DNA of 64,000 nucleotides from CAWJKP01 sp963843465 (GCA_963843465.1 CAWJKP010000008.1:1-64000); one strand, 5' to 3'; numbered from the stretch's first letter, positions 27,159-36,191 are shown. Notes: generated by a model from the letters alone, not told the origin. Program-made: numbers and translations.

Positions 27159-27947
27159 ATGTTGGTGGAACAGCGTCGCAGCCGGCTGTTGGAGCTTGTG
27201 CGGGGCAGGCGATTCGCCACGCTGCCGGAGCTGGCCGAGGCCCTGGCGGTGTCGGAGTCGACGGTCCGCCGAGACATCGAACAGTTGGAGGAGCAAGGGT
27301 CCGCCCGGCGGATCCACGGTGGGGTGCTCTATGCGGGCACATCGCCCATGCTGCCGCACTTCGAGGCCCGGCAGGCGGCCCGCTGGGAACAGAAAAAGAC
27401 GATCGCCGAGTGGACCGCGCGGCTGATCGAGGATGGGGATACGGTACTGCTGGACGGCGGCAGCACGACCTATGAAGTCGCCCGGCTGTTGGTCGGCCGC
27501 CCGCTGCACGTGGTGACCAATTCGCTGCCGGTGGCCAACCTCTTCGCCTCGGACACCAACAGCGACCTGGTGATGATTGGTGGTAACATTTGTCCCCGAA
27601 CGGGGGTTGCCCAGGGACCGCTGGCCGACCAGATGATCGCCGCACTGCGGGTCCGAAAAACAATCCTCAGCGTGGCCGCGGTCCACCAAGAAGGATTCTT
27701 CAACAACAACTTGATGTTAGTCGAGACCGAGCGAACGATGATGAAGGCCGCCGACGGGGTGATTGTCGTCGTGGACAGCTCCAAGTTCGGCCGGCAGAGC
27801 CTGGCCCGGCTCTGCGGTTTGGATGCCGTACAGACGCTCGTCGTCGACGACGGCATCGACCAGACGTGGCGCGACCGGCTCGTGGCCGCGGGCGTGGACC
27901 TGCGCGTGGCTACCTTGGCTCCCGCCGCGGGGGAGGAAACGGCGTAG
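27159..27947 (+). CDS. DeoR-family transcriptional regulator of the microcompartment locus
   Basis: A protein of 262 residues with an N-terminal DeoR helix-turn-helix (FATLPELAEALAVSESTVRRD with IEQLEEQGSARRIHGG after it) and a C-terminal sugar-phosphate-sensing domain (LLDGGSTTYEVARLL, VVTNSLPVANLF, MIGGNICPRTG, VVVDSSKFGRQSL). It is the first gene on the strand of the microcompartment operon. DeoR proteins usually respond to phosphorylated sugars, so fuculose-1-P, rhamnulose-1-P or a relative is a plausible effector (inference). The TAG stop is inside a P6 repeat. Confidence 0.92.
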   Translation: MLVEQRRSRLLELVRGRRFATLPELAEALAVSESTVRRDIEQLEEQGSARRIHGGVLYAGTSPMLPHFEARQAARWEQKKTIAEWTARLIEDGDTVLLDGGSTTYEVARLLVGRPLHVVTNSLPVANLFASDTNSDLVMIGGNICPRTGVAQGPLADQMIAALRVRKTILSVAAVHQEGFFNNNLMLVETERTMMKAADGVIVVVDSSKFGRQSLARLCGLDAVQTLVVDDGIDQTWRDRLVAAGVDLRVATLAPAAGEETA

Positions 27948-27970
27948 GACGGATTGGCAATCCGTCCTAC
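27944..27970. repeat. P6 palindromic repeat
   Basis: GTAGGACGGATTG facing CAATCCGTCCTAC. The first TAG is the stop codon of the DeoR gene, and pduL starts 31 bases after the end. Confidence 0.85.
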
Positions 27971-28000
27971 AGTAATTGTTCAACTTATTTCGGTTCCTAC

Positions 28001-28663
28001 ATGAGCACCGCAACGTCCATCGACCGCAAGCTCGTCGAGCAGATCGTCCGGGAGATCGTGCTCAGGCACGTCGGCGGTCCGTGCGACCGGCCGAGCCTGG
28101 TGGTGAGCATCTCCGCGCGGCATTGTCATCTGACGGAGGAGCACGTCGAGAAGCTTTTCGGGGCCGGCCGCAAGCTGACGGTGATGAAGCCCTTGTACCA
28201 GGACGGCTTCTTCGCCGCCGAGGAGACGGTGGCGGTGATCGGGCCCAAGCGGCGGATGTTGCCTACGGTCCGCGTGCTGGGACCGACCCGGCCGCGGAGC
28301 CAGGTGGAGTTGGCCTTTACCGACGGCATTTCGCTGGGGATCGACCTGCCGGTGCGACTCAGCGGCAGGATCGACGCCACGCCGGGCTGCGTGCTGGTGG
28401 GGCCGGCGGGGGCCGTGGAGCTCAAGGAAGGCGTGATCCGCGCCGAGCGGCACGTCCACATGAGTCCCCGCGACGCGGAGTATTACGGCGTCAAGACGGG
28501 CGACAAGATGGGCTTGAGGGTCTATTCGCCCTGTCCGGGATCGTTCGAGGGGCTCTTGGTCCGCGCGGAGGAGAAGATCAAGCTGGAGGTCCACCTGGAC
28601 ACCGACGAAGGCAACGCCGCCGACCTGGACCACGCGGAGAAAGTGGAACTATTCAAACTGTAG
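28001..28663 (+). CDS. pduL: Microcompartment phosphotransacylase
   Basis: A protein of 220 residues, the size of PduL. The first 20 residues form an amphipathic helix (RKLVEQIVREIVLRHV) of the kind that directs cargo into shells. The two zinc-binding regions are VSISARHCHLTEEHVEKLFG and RAERHVHMSPRDAEYYGVKTG. PduL converts an acyl-CoA to acyl-phosphate and frees CoA inside the shell; in this pathway lactyl- or propionyl-type CoA is likely. AckA, encoded three genes later, can use the product to make ATP. TAG stop followed at once by a degenerate P6 repeat. Confidence 0.95.
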   Translation: MSTATSIDRKLVEQIVREIVLRHVGGPCDRPSLVVSISARHCHLTEEHVEKLFGAGRKLTVMKPLYQDGFFAAEETVAVIGPKRRMLPTVRVLGPTRPRSQVELAFTDGISLGIDLPVRLSGRIDATPGCVLVGPAGAVELKEGVIRAERHVHMSPRDAEYYGVKTGDKMGLRVYSPCPGSFEGLLVRAEEKIKLEVHLDTDEGNAADLDHAEKVELFKL

Positions 28664-28671
28664 GGCGCCGT

Positions 28672-28698
28672 GTAAGACGGATTGCCAATCCGTCCTAC
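28672..28698. repeat. P6 palindromic repeat (one-base variant)
   Basis: GTAAGACGGATTG facing CAATCCGTCCTAC between pduL and the first BMC-H gene. Confidence 0.8.
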
Positions 28699-28747
28699 GG
28701 GCATGAGAGAATTTGTTTGTGATCCGCCATTTCGGGAGAAGCTTGCT

Positions 28748-29059
28748 ATGGCAAAATCAATGGAAGCGTTGGGCATGATCGAGACCAAGGGCTTTGTGAC
28801 CCTGGTCGAAGCCACCGACGCGATGATGAAGGCCGCCAACGTCCAGTTCCTCGGTTGGGACAAGGTCGGCAGCGGCATGGTCAGCGCGTTTGTCACCGGC
28901 GACGTGGCGGCCGTCAAGGCGGCCACCGACGCCGGCGCCGCGGCCGCCGGCCGCATCGGCGAGGTGGTCAGCGTGCAGGTGATTCCGCGTCCGCACGAGG
29001 ACATCGGCCTGATCCTGCCTCCGGAAATCAAGGGGAAGAAAGCCGGTGCCGCGGATTGA
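28748..29059 (+). CDS. BMC-H shell protein 1
   Basis: A protein of 103 residues with a single Pfam00936-type BMC domain: EALGMIETKGFVTLVEATDA at the start, VTGDVAAVKAATDAG in the middle, and VIPRPHEDI at the edge of the hexamer. Such proteins form the hexagonal tiles of the shell facets. It is about 60 percent identical by eye to BMC-H 2 downstream, with a slightly longer C-terminal tail (GKKAGAAD). The ATG at 28748 was chosen because the domain starts directly after it; longer readings have no family support. Confidence 0.95.
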   Translation: MAKSMEALGMIETKGFVTLVEATDAMMKAANVQFLGWDKVGSGMVSAFVTGDVAAVKAATDAGAAAAGRIGEVVSVQVIPRPHEDIGLILPPEIKGKKAGAAD

Positions 29060-29088
29060 AGAAGCGGTCAGCGATCAGCGATCAGCGG

Positions 29089-29239
29089 GTAGGGTGGGAC
29101 AAGCTCGCGCAGTCGAGCGCCGGCCCACCAAGACGGCCGGCTGCTGGTGGGCCAGCGGCCGCTATTACCCCGCCACGAAAGTACGTCAGGCTTTCCAGCC
29201 TGACAGAACCGACGGGTCAGGCTGGAAAGCCTGACGTAC
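29089..29239. repeat. Partial P1 repeat followed by a TACGTCAGGCTTTCCAGCC palindrome
   Basis: A P1 left half starts at 29089 (GTAGGGTGGGACAAG) but lacks its right end after about 29164. A second palindrome, 29181-29239, has arms GTACGTCAGGCTTTCCAGCC and its inverse. Both sit between the two BMC-H genes. Confidence 0.8.
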
Positions 29240-29274
29240 CCTCTCAAGAAGCTCAGCAAGAGGAACGATCGACT

Positions 29275-29537
<263 letters not shown>

Positions 29538-29541
<4 letters not shown>

Positions 29542-30761
29542 AGGTCCTCGTAGCCAACCTCGGGTCAACGAGCTTCAAGTACCAACTCCTGGACATGGAC
29601 GACGGCCAGCGCGAGCTCGCCCGTGGCAAGATTGAGCGGATCGGTTCGCCTTTGAGCCCCTTGAGCGTGGAGATCCACGGCCAGAAGCGGAGCGACCAGC
29701 GGCAGGTCGCCGACCATGCCGAAGCGGTGCGGCAGTGCCTGGCCCAATTGACCGATCCGCAGTCGGGCTGCCTCTCCAGCGCGTCCGAGGTCTCGGCGAT
29801 CGGCTTCAAGGCCGTACACGGCGGGCGCATGAGCGGGGTGCAGTTGGTGACCGACGACGTGTTGGACGCCATGCAAGAGGCGAGCCACCTCGCCCCGGCC
29901 CACAACCCACCTTACATCAAGGCCATGCGGCTGTTGCACGAGAAGCTGCCGGAGATCCCCCTGGTGGCGGCCTTCGAGACCGACTTCCACGCGTCGATTC
30001 CCGATCGCAATCGCTACTACGCCGTGCCCTTGGAATGGGCGGACGACTGCCTGGTCAAACGCTGGGGCTTCCACGGCGCCAGCCACCGCTACATCGCCAC
30101 CCGCACGGCCGAACTCTTGGGCCGGCGGGATCTGCGGATCATCTCCTGCCACCTGGGCGGCTCCAGCTCGCTGTGCGCGATCCGCAACGGGGAGAGCGTG
30201 GCCAACAGCTTTGGCACCAGCGCGCAGAGCGGCCTGCCGCACAACAACCGCGCGGGCGACTTCGACCCCTTCGCCCTGCCCCTGATCCTTCGCCGAACCG
30301 GCAAGACGCTCGAGCAGGTGCTGGAAATGCTGGCTAACCAGAGCGGACTGGCCGGCTTGAGCGGCACCAGCGGCGACATCCGCAACGTCTGCCAGGCCGC
30401 CGCCAAGGGCAGCCGGCGGGCGCAGTTGGCCCTGGAGGTCTTCGCCTCCAGCGTGCGGCATTACCTGGGGGCTTACCTCGTCGAGCTGGGCGGCGCCGAC
30501 GTGATCGTCTTCACCGGCGGCATCGGCGAGAACCTGGCCTCCTTCCGCGCCGACGTGCTCGGCGGCCTGGCCGAGCTGGGCATCGTGCTGGACCCGGCCC
30601 GCAACCAGACGGCCCATGGAGAGATGCCGATCCACGCCGACGCCAGCCGCGTACAGGTCTGGATCGTGCCGACCAACGAGGAGTTGATCGTGGCCCGGCA
30701 GGTCAAGGAACTCCTCACAGGGAAAACCGGAGGGCTCGCGCCATGTTCGTCGCCAAGGTGA
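29538..30761 (+). CDS. ackA: Acetate kinase family enzyme (short-chain acid kinase)
   Basis: A protein of 407 residues with all AckA landmarks: VANLGSTSFKYQLLD, GFKAVHGG, CLVKRWGFHGASHRYIA, SCHLGGSSSLCAI, SGTSGDIRNV and VFTGGIGEN. It transfers phosphate from acetyl-, lactyl- or propionyl-phosphate to ADP. Following PduL, it would yield ATP from lactyl-phosphate in fucose/rhamnose breakdown. The substrate preference is inferred from context. It overlaps both neighbours (BMC-H 2 by 4 bases, BMC-P 1 by 19), so the operon is tightly packed. Confidence 0.95.
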
Positions 30762-31084
30762 CCGGCTCGATGGTTTCCACGCAGAAGGTCGCGTCGATGA
30801 CCGGCCGCAAGCTCTTGGTGGTCGAGCCCTACCGCCTGGACCCCAAGGGCCGCAGCACGCTGGTTCCCACCGGACGGACCTTCGTGGCCGTGGACACCGT
30901 CGGGGCGGGCGAAGGCGAGTACGTGTTGATCACGCAAGGTTCCAGCGCCCGGCTCACGCCGGAAACCAAGAACTTGCCGGTCGACTGCGTGATCATCGGC
31001 ATCCTCGATACGGTCCACGTCGACCATGCCTGCGTCTACGCCAAAGAGGGCGGCGGGGGAGAAAGCCAAAAAGGTCACGGGTAG
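30743..31084 (+). CDS. BMC-P (EutN/CcmL) shell protein 1
   Basis: A protein of 113 residues. The start MFVAKVTGSMVSTQKVASMTGRK, the middle AVDTVGAGEGEYVLITQGSSAR and the end VDCVIIGILDTVHVD are standard for pentameric vertex proteins of shells. It starts inside the end of ackA. The charged Gly-rich tail (EGGGGESQKGHG) extends beyond the domain. Three BMC-P genes in one locus are typical of the PVM class. Confidence 0.95.
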   Translation: MFVAKVTGSMVSTQKVASMTGRKLLVVEPYRLDPKGRSTLVPTGRTFVAVDTVGAGEGEYVLITQGSSARLTPETKNLPVDCVIIGILDTVHVDHACVYAKEGGGGESQKGHG

Positions 31085-31161
31085 GCGTCGGGCGTGAAAT
31101 CAGCCATTGGGAGTCGGGCGATCAAATGAACACTCAATCGGATTACCACGCTTCGGCCTGG

Positions 31162-31358
31162 AGCCCCGAAGGGGCGCGACTCAGAAGCCCAGGGCGCAGC
31201 CCTGGGGGACGGTGTCCCCAGGCTGATGCAGCCCTGAAAGGGCGCGACAAGGGACCCACGTCGCCGGCCTGTTGCGCCCCGTTGGGGCTTGCTGCGATTA
31301 CGGAGATCCGCTACCCAGGGCGTTGCCCTGGGCTATCGAGTCGCGCCCCTTCGGGGCT
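31162..31358. repeat. Palindromic element in the microcompartment operon
   Basis: AGCCCCGAAGGGGCGCGACT (31162-31181) is matched exactly by its inverse at 31339-31358. Inside are a CCCAGGGC...GCCCTGGG pair and several loose copies of the GGGGCG motif. It occupies most of the 378-base gap before the aldehyde dehydrogenase; no gene is visible there. Confidence 0.85.
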
Positions 31359-31462
31359 GAGCGCGAGGTCCTATGCCAATAACGTCCGCAAAGCTTTGCC
31401 AATATGGTTACTCACGACCCAGATTTGGGCTCTGCCGTGAAACAATAGAAGCGAGTTAAGCC

Positions 31463-32902
31463 ATGCAACTGAACGAGACCGTGATCCGCAACGTCGTCGA
31501 GGAAGTGCTCAGCCGGCTGGGGGCCAACGGGTCGGCCGCGCCGGTGGCGGGCAGCGGACGCCAGGGCCGCCATGGACTTTTCACCGACCCGCGCCAGGCC
31601 GTGGCCGCCGCTCGCGACGCCTTCGAGCGACTCTCCACGCGGACGCTGGAAGACCGCAAGCGGATCATCGACCACATCCGCCGGATCTCCATCCAACAGT
31701 GCGTCGAGCTGGGCACGATGGAGATGGAAGAAACCAAGATCGGCCGGCTGGAGCACAAGATCGACAAGCTGCGGACCTTGGGCCAGCGGGCCCCGGGCGT
31801 GGAGTTCCTCCGTAGCGAGGTCTATAGCGGCGACCATGGCCTGGCGGTGATCGAGCACGCCCCCTTCGGCGTGATCGCGGCGGTTACCCCCGTCACGCAT
31901 TCGTTGCCCACGATTACCGGCAATGCCGTGAGCATGATTGCGGCGGGCAACACGGTAGTCGTCAACCCGCATCCCAGCGGCAGGCGGATCGCGGCTGAAG
32001 GCGTCCGCCGCTTCAACCAGGCGATCTCGAGCGACCTGGGCCTGGACAACCTGATCTGCGTGGTCACCGAGCCCACGATCGAGTCGGCCAATGCGCTGTT
32101 CACCGATCCCGACGTGAGCCTGATCTGCGTCACCGGCGGCCCGGCGGTGGGCCGGGCGGCGATGATGCAGGCCAAGCGGGCGATCGTGGCCGGACCGGGC
32201 AATCCCCCCGTGGTCGTCGACGAAACGGCCGACCTGGACCGCGCCGCCCGCTCGATCATCCTCGGCGGGGCCTATGACAACAACCTCCTCTGCATCGCCG
32301 AGAAAGAGGTCTTCGTGGTGGCCCAGGTCTTCGACGCCATGATGGCCGCCATGGAGCGGGCCGGAGCCGTGCGGCTGAGCGCCTCCGAGATCGACGCGCT
32401 TCGCCGCGTGGCCATTGTCAGCGTCGGCGAAGGCGACCAGAAACACGACGTGCCGGCCAAGGATTTCATCGGCCAGGACGCCGCCGTGTTGGCCCGCGCG
32501 GCCGGCAGGAAAGTCGCGCCCGGCGTGGAGCTGCTGTTTGGCGAGACGGACGAGTCGAATCCCTTCGTGCCGGTGGAGCAGATGATGCCCTTTGTGCCCT
32601 TCGTCCGCTGCCGCGACGTCGACCAGGCGATCGCCTTGGCCCGCAAGAACGAGCACGGCTTCCGCCACACGGCCATTATCCACTCCAACAACGTGACCAA
32701 CATGACCAAGATGGGCAAGGCCCTGGACACGACGCTGTTTGTCAAGAACGGTCCCTGCATGGCCGGTTTGGGGCTGGGCGGCGAAGGCTACTGCTCCTTC
32801 TCCATCGCCGGCCCGACGGGTGAAGGCATAACCACCCCGCTGACCTTCACCCGCGAACGGCGCTGCTCGATGATCGACAACCTGCGGATCCTGGGAAAGT
32901 AG
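31463..32902 (+). CDS. PduP-like CoA-acylating aldehyde dehydrogenase
   Basis: A protein of 479 residues. The N-terminal 19 residues (MQLNETVIRNVVEEVLSRL) are an encapsulation helix, followed by a Gly/Ala linker. The ALDH body has IEHAPFGVIAAVTPVTHSLP, GNTVVVNPHPSG, CVTGGPAVGRAAM and the catalytic Cys in YDNNLLCIAEKEV. It oxidises an aldehyde with NAD+ and CoA to acyl-CoA inside the shell; in PVM compartments the aldehyde is lactaldehyde from fuculose- or rhamnulose-1-phosphate. The NADH made must be recycled inside, and no dehydrogenase for that is encoded in the operon. Confidence 0.95.
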   Translation: MQLNETVIRNVVEEVLSRLGANGSAAPVAGSGRQGRHGLFTDPRQAVAAARDAFERLSTRTLEDRKRIIDHIRRISIQQCVELGTMEMEETKIGRLEHKIDKLRTLGQRAPGVEFLRSEVYSGDHGLAVIEHAPFGVIAAVTPVTHSLPTITGNAVSMIAAGNTVVVNPHPSGRRIAAEGVRRFNQAISSDLGLDNLICVVTEPTIESANALFTDPDVSLICVTGGPAVGRAAMMQAKRAIVAGPGNPPVVVDETADLDRAARSIILGGAYDNNLLCIAEKEVFVVAQVFDAMMAAMERAGAVRLSASEIDALRRVAIVSVGEGDQKHDVPAKDFIGQDAAVLARAAGRKVAPGVELLFGETDESNPFVPVEQMMPFVPFVRCRDVDQAIALARKNEHGFRHTAIIHSNNVTNMTKMGKALDTTLFVKNGPCMAGLGLGGEGYCSFSIAGPTGEGITTPLTFTRERRCSMIDNLRILGK

Positions 32903-32907
32903 GCATC

Positions 32908-33165
32908 ATGATGACCGGCCGCGTCCTCGGAGCCGCCACGGCGACCGTCAAGCATCCTTCGATGGAAGGCTGGAAGCTTCTGGTCGTGCAGCCGCTTTTG
33001 TCCGACGGCCGCACGCCCGACGGCGACCCGCTGCTGGCGGTCGACGCCCTGTCGGCGGGAGCCGGCGACCTGGTGATCGTCTCCAGCGACGGGCGTGGAA
33101 CGCAGGAAATGCTCAACAGCGAGACGACGCCTGTCCGCTGGTCCGTAATAGGGATTGTGGACTGA
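32908..33165 (+). CDS. BMC-P (EutN/CcmL) shell protein 2
   Basis: A protein of 85 residues: TGRVLGAATATVKHPSMEGWK at the N-terminus, LLAVDALSAGAGDLVIVSSDG and WSVIGIVD at the end. It is a compact pentamer-forming shell protein without extensions. It starts 5 bases after the aldehyde dehydrogenase and its stop overlaps the next start (TGATG), so the three are probably co-translated. Confidence 0.95.
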   Translation: MMTGRVLGAATATVKHPSMEGWKLLVVQPLLSDGRTPDGDPLLAVDALSAGAGDLVIVSSDGRGTQEMLNSETTPVRWSVIGIVD

Positions 33166-33980
33166 TGACCCAGACAGGGATTGACGTTGATCAGGTGGTC
33201 CAGGAGGTGCTGGCCCGGCTGGGGCTGGCCCCAAACCAGAGACGCGCAGACGCGGAGACAGGGAGAAGGGAAGAAGAGGAGAAGGGGAGAAGAGGAGAAG
33301 GGGAGAAGAGGAGAAGGGGAGACGCGTTAGCCTTGGCGGCCACGCCGGCCGAACCGATTCCGCACCCGTTAGCCCCGGCGGCCACGCCGGCCGATAGGGG
33401 CCAACTGGTCGTGACCCAACTGGTGGTCAGCCTGGCTGCATTGAACGGACGGCTGGGCGGCATCCGGCAACTGGTGGTGCTGCCGCGGGCGATCGTCACG
33501 CCCTCGGTCCGCGACGAGCTCCGGCGGCGACAGATCGCCCTGGTCTTCGGCCCGCCGGCAGCCGCGGCCAGGACCGACGTCGGGCGACTAGTGCTGATGG
33601 CCGCGGGATCATTCGATCCGGCCTCGTTGGCTGCCGCGATCGCCGCCGAGGGTCTGGCGGTTGACGTCCAGCGGTCCGACTGCCTGATCGCCGCCGCCGA
33701 CCGCTTGGCAAGCCAACTGGCCCAGGAGAAAACCGTGGGACTGTTAGTGACCGACGACACGGCCGCAGGGCTCTGCCTGGCCAACCGTTTGCCGGGCGTG
33801 CGGGCCGTGCTGGGAGTGAGTACGGCCACGATTGCCGCCGAGGCTTCCAGCGTCGGCGCCAACCTGCTGGTGGCCAGCCCTGCGGTCCTCGGTCCAACGC
33901 AGCTCAAGCAGATGGCGGTGCAGTTCTGCCGCCAGGCGTCGCACGAGTGTCCGGAAGTGTTTCGTAAGCGATTATGTTAA
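33165..33980 (+). CDS. Encapsulated protein with an RpiB/LacAB-like C-terminal domain
   Basis: A protein of 271 residues. It opens with a cargo-type helix (DVDQVVQEVLARLGLAP) like those of PduL and the aldehyde dehydrogenase. A low-complexity linker (about residues 26-75) follows, formed from a purine-rich microsatellite (EEEEKGRRGEGEKRRRGD) and two copies of the P7 repeat arm (33326-33392). The C-terminal part, VGLLVTDDTAAGLCLANRLPG then RAVLGVSTATIAAEASSVGA and NLLVASPAVLG, resembles the end of RpiB/LacA/LacB isomerases, but catalytic residues are not obvious. It is probably a core component of the compartment; its activity is unknown. Confidence 0.75.
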   Translation: MTQTGIDVDQVVQEVLARLGLAPNQRRADAETGRREEEEKGRRGEGEKRRRGDALALAATPAEPIPHPLAPAATPADRGQLVVTQLVVSLAALNGRLGGIRQLVVLPRAIVTPSVRDELRRRQIALVFGPPAAAARTDVGRLVLMAAGSFDPASLAAAIAAEGLAVDVQRSDCLIAAADRLASQLAQEKTVGLLVTDDTAAGLCLANRLPGVRAVLGVSTATIAAEASSVGANLLVASPAVLGPTQLKQMAVQFCRQASHECPEVFRKRLC

Positions 33981-33984
33981 GAGG

Positions 33985-34082
33985 GTAGGGTGGGACAAGG
34001 CCGCCTTGGCGGCCGCCGGCCCACCAGCACCAAAGAGGATTGGTGGGCCGGCGCTCGCTTACGCGAGCTTGTCCCACCCTAC
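33985..34082. repeat. P1 palindromic repeat
   Basis: Complete P1 copy between the RpiB-like gene and BMC-P 3, ending 15 bases before the latter's start codon, so it includes or abuts its ribosome-binding region. Confidence 0.9.
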
Positions 34083-34097
34083 TACACGAGGTCGTAA

Positions 34098-34394
34098 ATG
34101 CGGATCGGCGAAGTTATCGGCACGGTGACGCTCAGCCGCTGGCACCCCAGCTTGACCGGGGGGTGCTATAAGCTGGTGGTGCCGCTGTCGCTGGCCAACC
34201 TGCTGGGTCCCGGCGAGGAGCCGGCCGAGGAGCTGACCGTCTACGACGAGTTGGGAGCCGGCATCGGCAGCCGCGTGGCCTTCAGTGAAGGGCGGGAAGC
34301 CGCCCAGCCGTTCCATCCTGACGCCAAACCGATCGACGCCTACAACGCGGCGATCCTCGATACGATCCACTTGCCCGGCCCAGGAACACCGTAA
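34098..34394 (+). CDS. BMC-P (EutN/CcmL) shell protein 3
   Basis: A protein of 98 residues: MRIGEVIGTVTLSRWHPSLTG, then VYDELGAGIGSRVAFSEGREA and AAILDTIHL. It is the third vertex protein of the locus and differs from the other two in its charged loops. The aldolase gene follows after 28 bases. Confidence 0.95.
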   Translation: MRIGEVIGTVTLSRWHPSLTGGCYKLVVPLSLANLLGPGEEPAEELTVYDELGAGIGSRVAFSEGREAAQPFHPDAKPIDAYNAAILDTIHLPGPGTP

Positions 34395-34422
34395 GCACGC
34401 CAGACGGAGTAGGAGACCAATC

Positions 34423-35316
34423 ATGCTGAACCTGCACAAAATCAAGCAAGAGATCTGCGAAATCGGCGATCGCCTCTACAAGAAGGGCTTCGCCGCGGCC
34501 AACGACGGCAACATCAGCTTCCGCCTGAGCGAGAACGAGGTGGTTTGCACGCCGACCCTGTGCTGCAAGGGATTCCTGAAGCCCGACGACCTCTGCATTG
34601 TGGATATGGAGGGCAAGCAACTGTCCGGCCACCGCAAGCGGACCAGCGAAGTGATGCTGCACCTGGAGATCATGAAAGCGCGCTCGGACGTGAAGTCGGT
34701 GGTCCACTGCCACCCGCCGCACGCCACGGCCTTCGGCATCGCCCGGGAGCCGATCCCGCAGTGCGTTCTGCCGGAGGTGGAGATCTTCCTGGGCGACGTG
34801 CCGATCACCAAGTATGCGATCCCCGGGGGCAAGGAGTTCGCCGAGACGATCCTGCCCTTCGTCCAGAAGTCGAACATCGTGATCCTGGCCAACCACGGCA
34901 CCGTGAGCTATGGCGAGACCGTGGAGAGGGCCTACTGGTGGAGCGAGATCCTCGACGCCTACTGCCGCATGTTGATGTTGGCGAGAGGACTGGGCCGGAT
35001 CAACTACTTCAGCGAGCCCGAGGCCCAGGCCCTGCTGGACCTCAAGGGCAAGTGGGGCTACAAAGATCCCCGCGCGGAGATGAACAACTGCGAACTCTGC
35101 GCCAACGACGTCTTCCGCGAAAGCTGGCAGCAGACCGGCGTCCACCAGACGGCCTTCACGCCCCCCAAGTATAAGGCGGAGCAAGCCTCGTCCAACGGCC
35201 AGGGCGTGGGCTCATCCGGCACAGCGGCCGGCGGGCTGGCCCCCGACGAACAGGAAGCCCTGATCCAGGCGATTACCGACCGCGTGATCGCGGCGCTGGG
35301 CCAGCGGCGAAGCTGA
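34423..35316 (+). CDS. Class II aldolase (fuculose-/rhamnulose-1-phosphate aldolase type) with C-terminal encapsulation helix
   Basis: A protein of 297 residues. The class II aldolase/adducin domain (about residues 1-215) has AANDGNISFRLSEN (phosphate site), KRTSEVMLHLEIMK, the zinc ligands in VVHCHPPHATAFG and LANHGTVSYG, and LPEVEIFLGDV with the catalytic acid. After a Ser/Gly-rich linker a helix (DEQEALIQAITDRVIAALG) resembles a cargo-targeting peptide. It would cleave fuculose-1-P or rhamnulose-1-P into DHAP and lactaldehyde within the compartment. It closes the operon. Which sugar is used cannot be told from sequence. Confidence 0.93.
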   Translation: MLNLHKIKQEICEIGDRLYKKGFAAANDGNISFRLSENEVVCTPTLCCKGFLKPDDLCIVDMEGKQLSGHRKRTSEVMLHLEIMKARSDVKSVVHCHPPHATAFGIAREPIPQCVLPEVEIFLGDVPITKYAIPGGKEFAETILPFVQKSNIVILANHGTVSYGETVERAYWWSEILDAYCRMLMLARGLGRINYFSEPEAQALLDLKGKWGYKDPRAEMNNCELCANDVFRESWQQTGVHQTAFTPPKYKAEQASSNGQGVGSSGTAAGGLAPDEQEALIQAITDRVIAALGQRRS

Positions 35317-35687
35317 GCGAGACTTTTCCACGTGTAGCGATAAAGACAAGGGCTGCTTTTGTTGACGGCATAACTCGGTGGATCGGCCGATATTCCCACT
35401 AGCAGCACCGCGAGCAATACAAAACTGCTAGCGGGACCTGGGCCTTGGCCATAGCCGTCCGTCTGAGCACACCCGCCAGGTTACTGGCCAAACTGTTCAG
35501 GACTCAGTACGGAGCTATCCAGTCGGTCGCGGGGGTCTGGCCGTAGTAGGTGCCGGCCAGCCGGTTCGCCGAACGGTCCCCAGGGAAGCTAAACCACGGC
35601 TTCCAGCTAGGACGTGGTTGCGCTGTACATCGAAGGCCCCGTCGCAGACTGCCCCCGGTTGCGAAGGGGCCTTTGCTATTGGCGGGG
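35317..35687. other. Non-coding space after the microcompartment operon
   Basis: No gene was recognised. An AAGGCCCC...GGGGCCTT inverted pair (about 35632-35672) and overlapping GGAAGC/GCTTCC arms near 35583-35605 could fold; the first may end the greA transcript arriving from the right. No clear rho-independent T-run accompanies them. Confidence 0.5.
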
Positions 35688-36167
35688 CTAATCATCGAAG
35701 CGAATGGAGAGGATCTCGAATCGCGTGGTCCCCATGGGGACCTCAATCTCGACCTTGTCGCCGACTCTCTTCCCCACCATCCCCTTCGCCAGGGGACTGG
35801 TGATGAGGATCTTCCCGTTGGTGTAGTCCTCTTCACCGCCGCCGACCAGAGTGAACTCCTCTTCCTCATCCAGGTCCAGGTCCTTGACCTTGACCGTGCA
35901 GCCGAAACCGACCACGTCCTTGGCAACTTGCGTGGTGTTGACGATCGTCGCCCGAGCCAGCTTGTCGTTCAGCACGTTGATCCTGGCCTGGAGCAACCCT
36001 TGGCTTTCCCGGGCGCCATGGTATTCGGCGTTCTCGCTCAAGTCGCCTTCGGACCGGGCATGGCCAATCCGTTCCTCAATGATCGGCATCTCCACATTCT
36101 GGAGCTGGTCGAGCTCGGCCTTGAGCTTATCATACCCCGCCCGGGTCATGGGAATGGAATCCGACAT
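35688..36167 (-). CDS. greA: Transcription elongation factor GreA
   Basis: A protein of 159 residues from the ATG at 36167 (MSDSIPMTRAGYDKLKAELD). The coiled-coil tip carries the acidic pair in ARSEGDLSENAEYHGARE, which is needed to induce RNA polymerase cleavage of backtracked RNA. The C-terminal domain has YTLVG-like FTLVGGGEEDY, ITSPLAKGMVGKRVGD and VPMGTTRFEILSI. It is alone on its strand, preceded by a hairpin plus U-run 25 bases before the start codon, which suggests leader attenuation. Confidence 0.97.
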   Translation of the reverse strand: MSDSIPMTRAGYDKLKAELDQLQNVEMPIIEERIGHARSEGDLSENAEYHGARESQGLLQARINVLNDKLARATIVNTTQVAKDVVGFGCTVKVKDLDLDEEEEFTLVGGGEEDYTNGKILITSPLAKGMVGKRVGDKVEIEVPMGTTRFEILSIRFDD

Positions 36168-36191
36168 TTCTCTACAGTCCCCAACGGTGCC

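Noticed and set aside
33250..33322. The purine tract (GAGAAGAGGAGAAGGGG) as a regulatory site
   Set aside because: It is a simple-sequence tract inside an open frame and has a pyrimidine-rich counterpart in a gene-free region (43000-43060); no regulator site was recognised.
35470..35680. A possible structured RNA downstream of the microcompartment operon
   Set aside because: Several stems can be drawn, but they overlap, and no known RNA motif (SRP, 6S, tmRNA, RNase P) was recognised.
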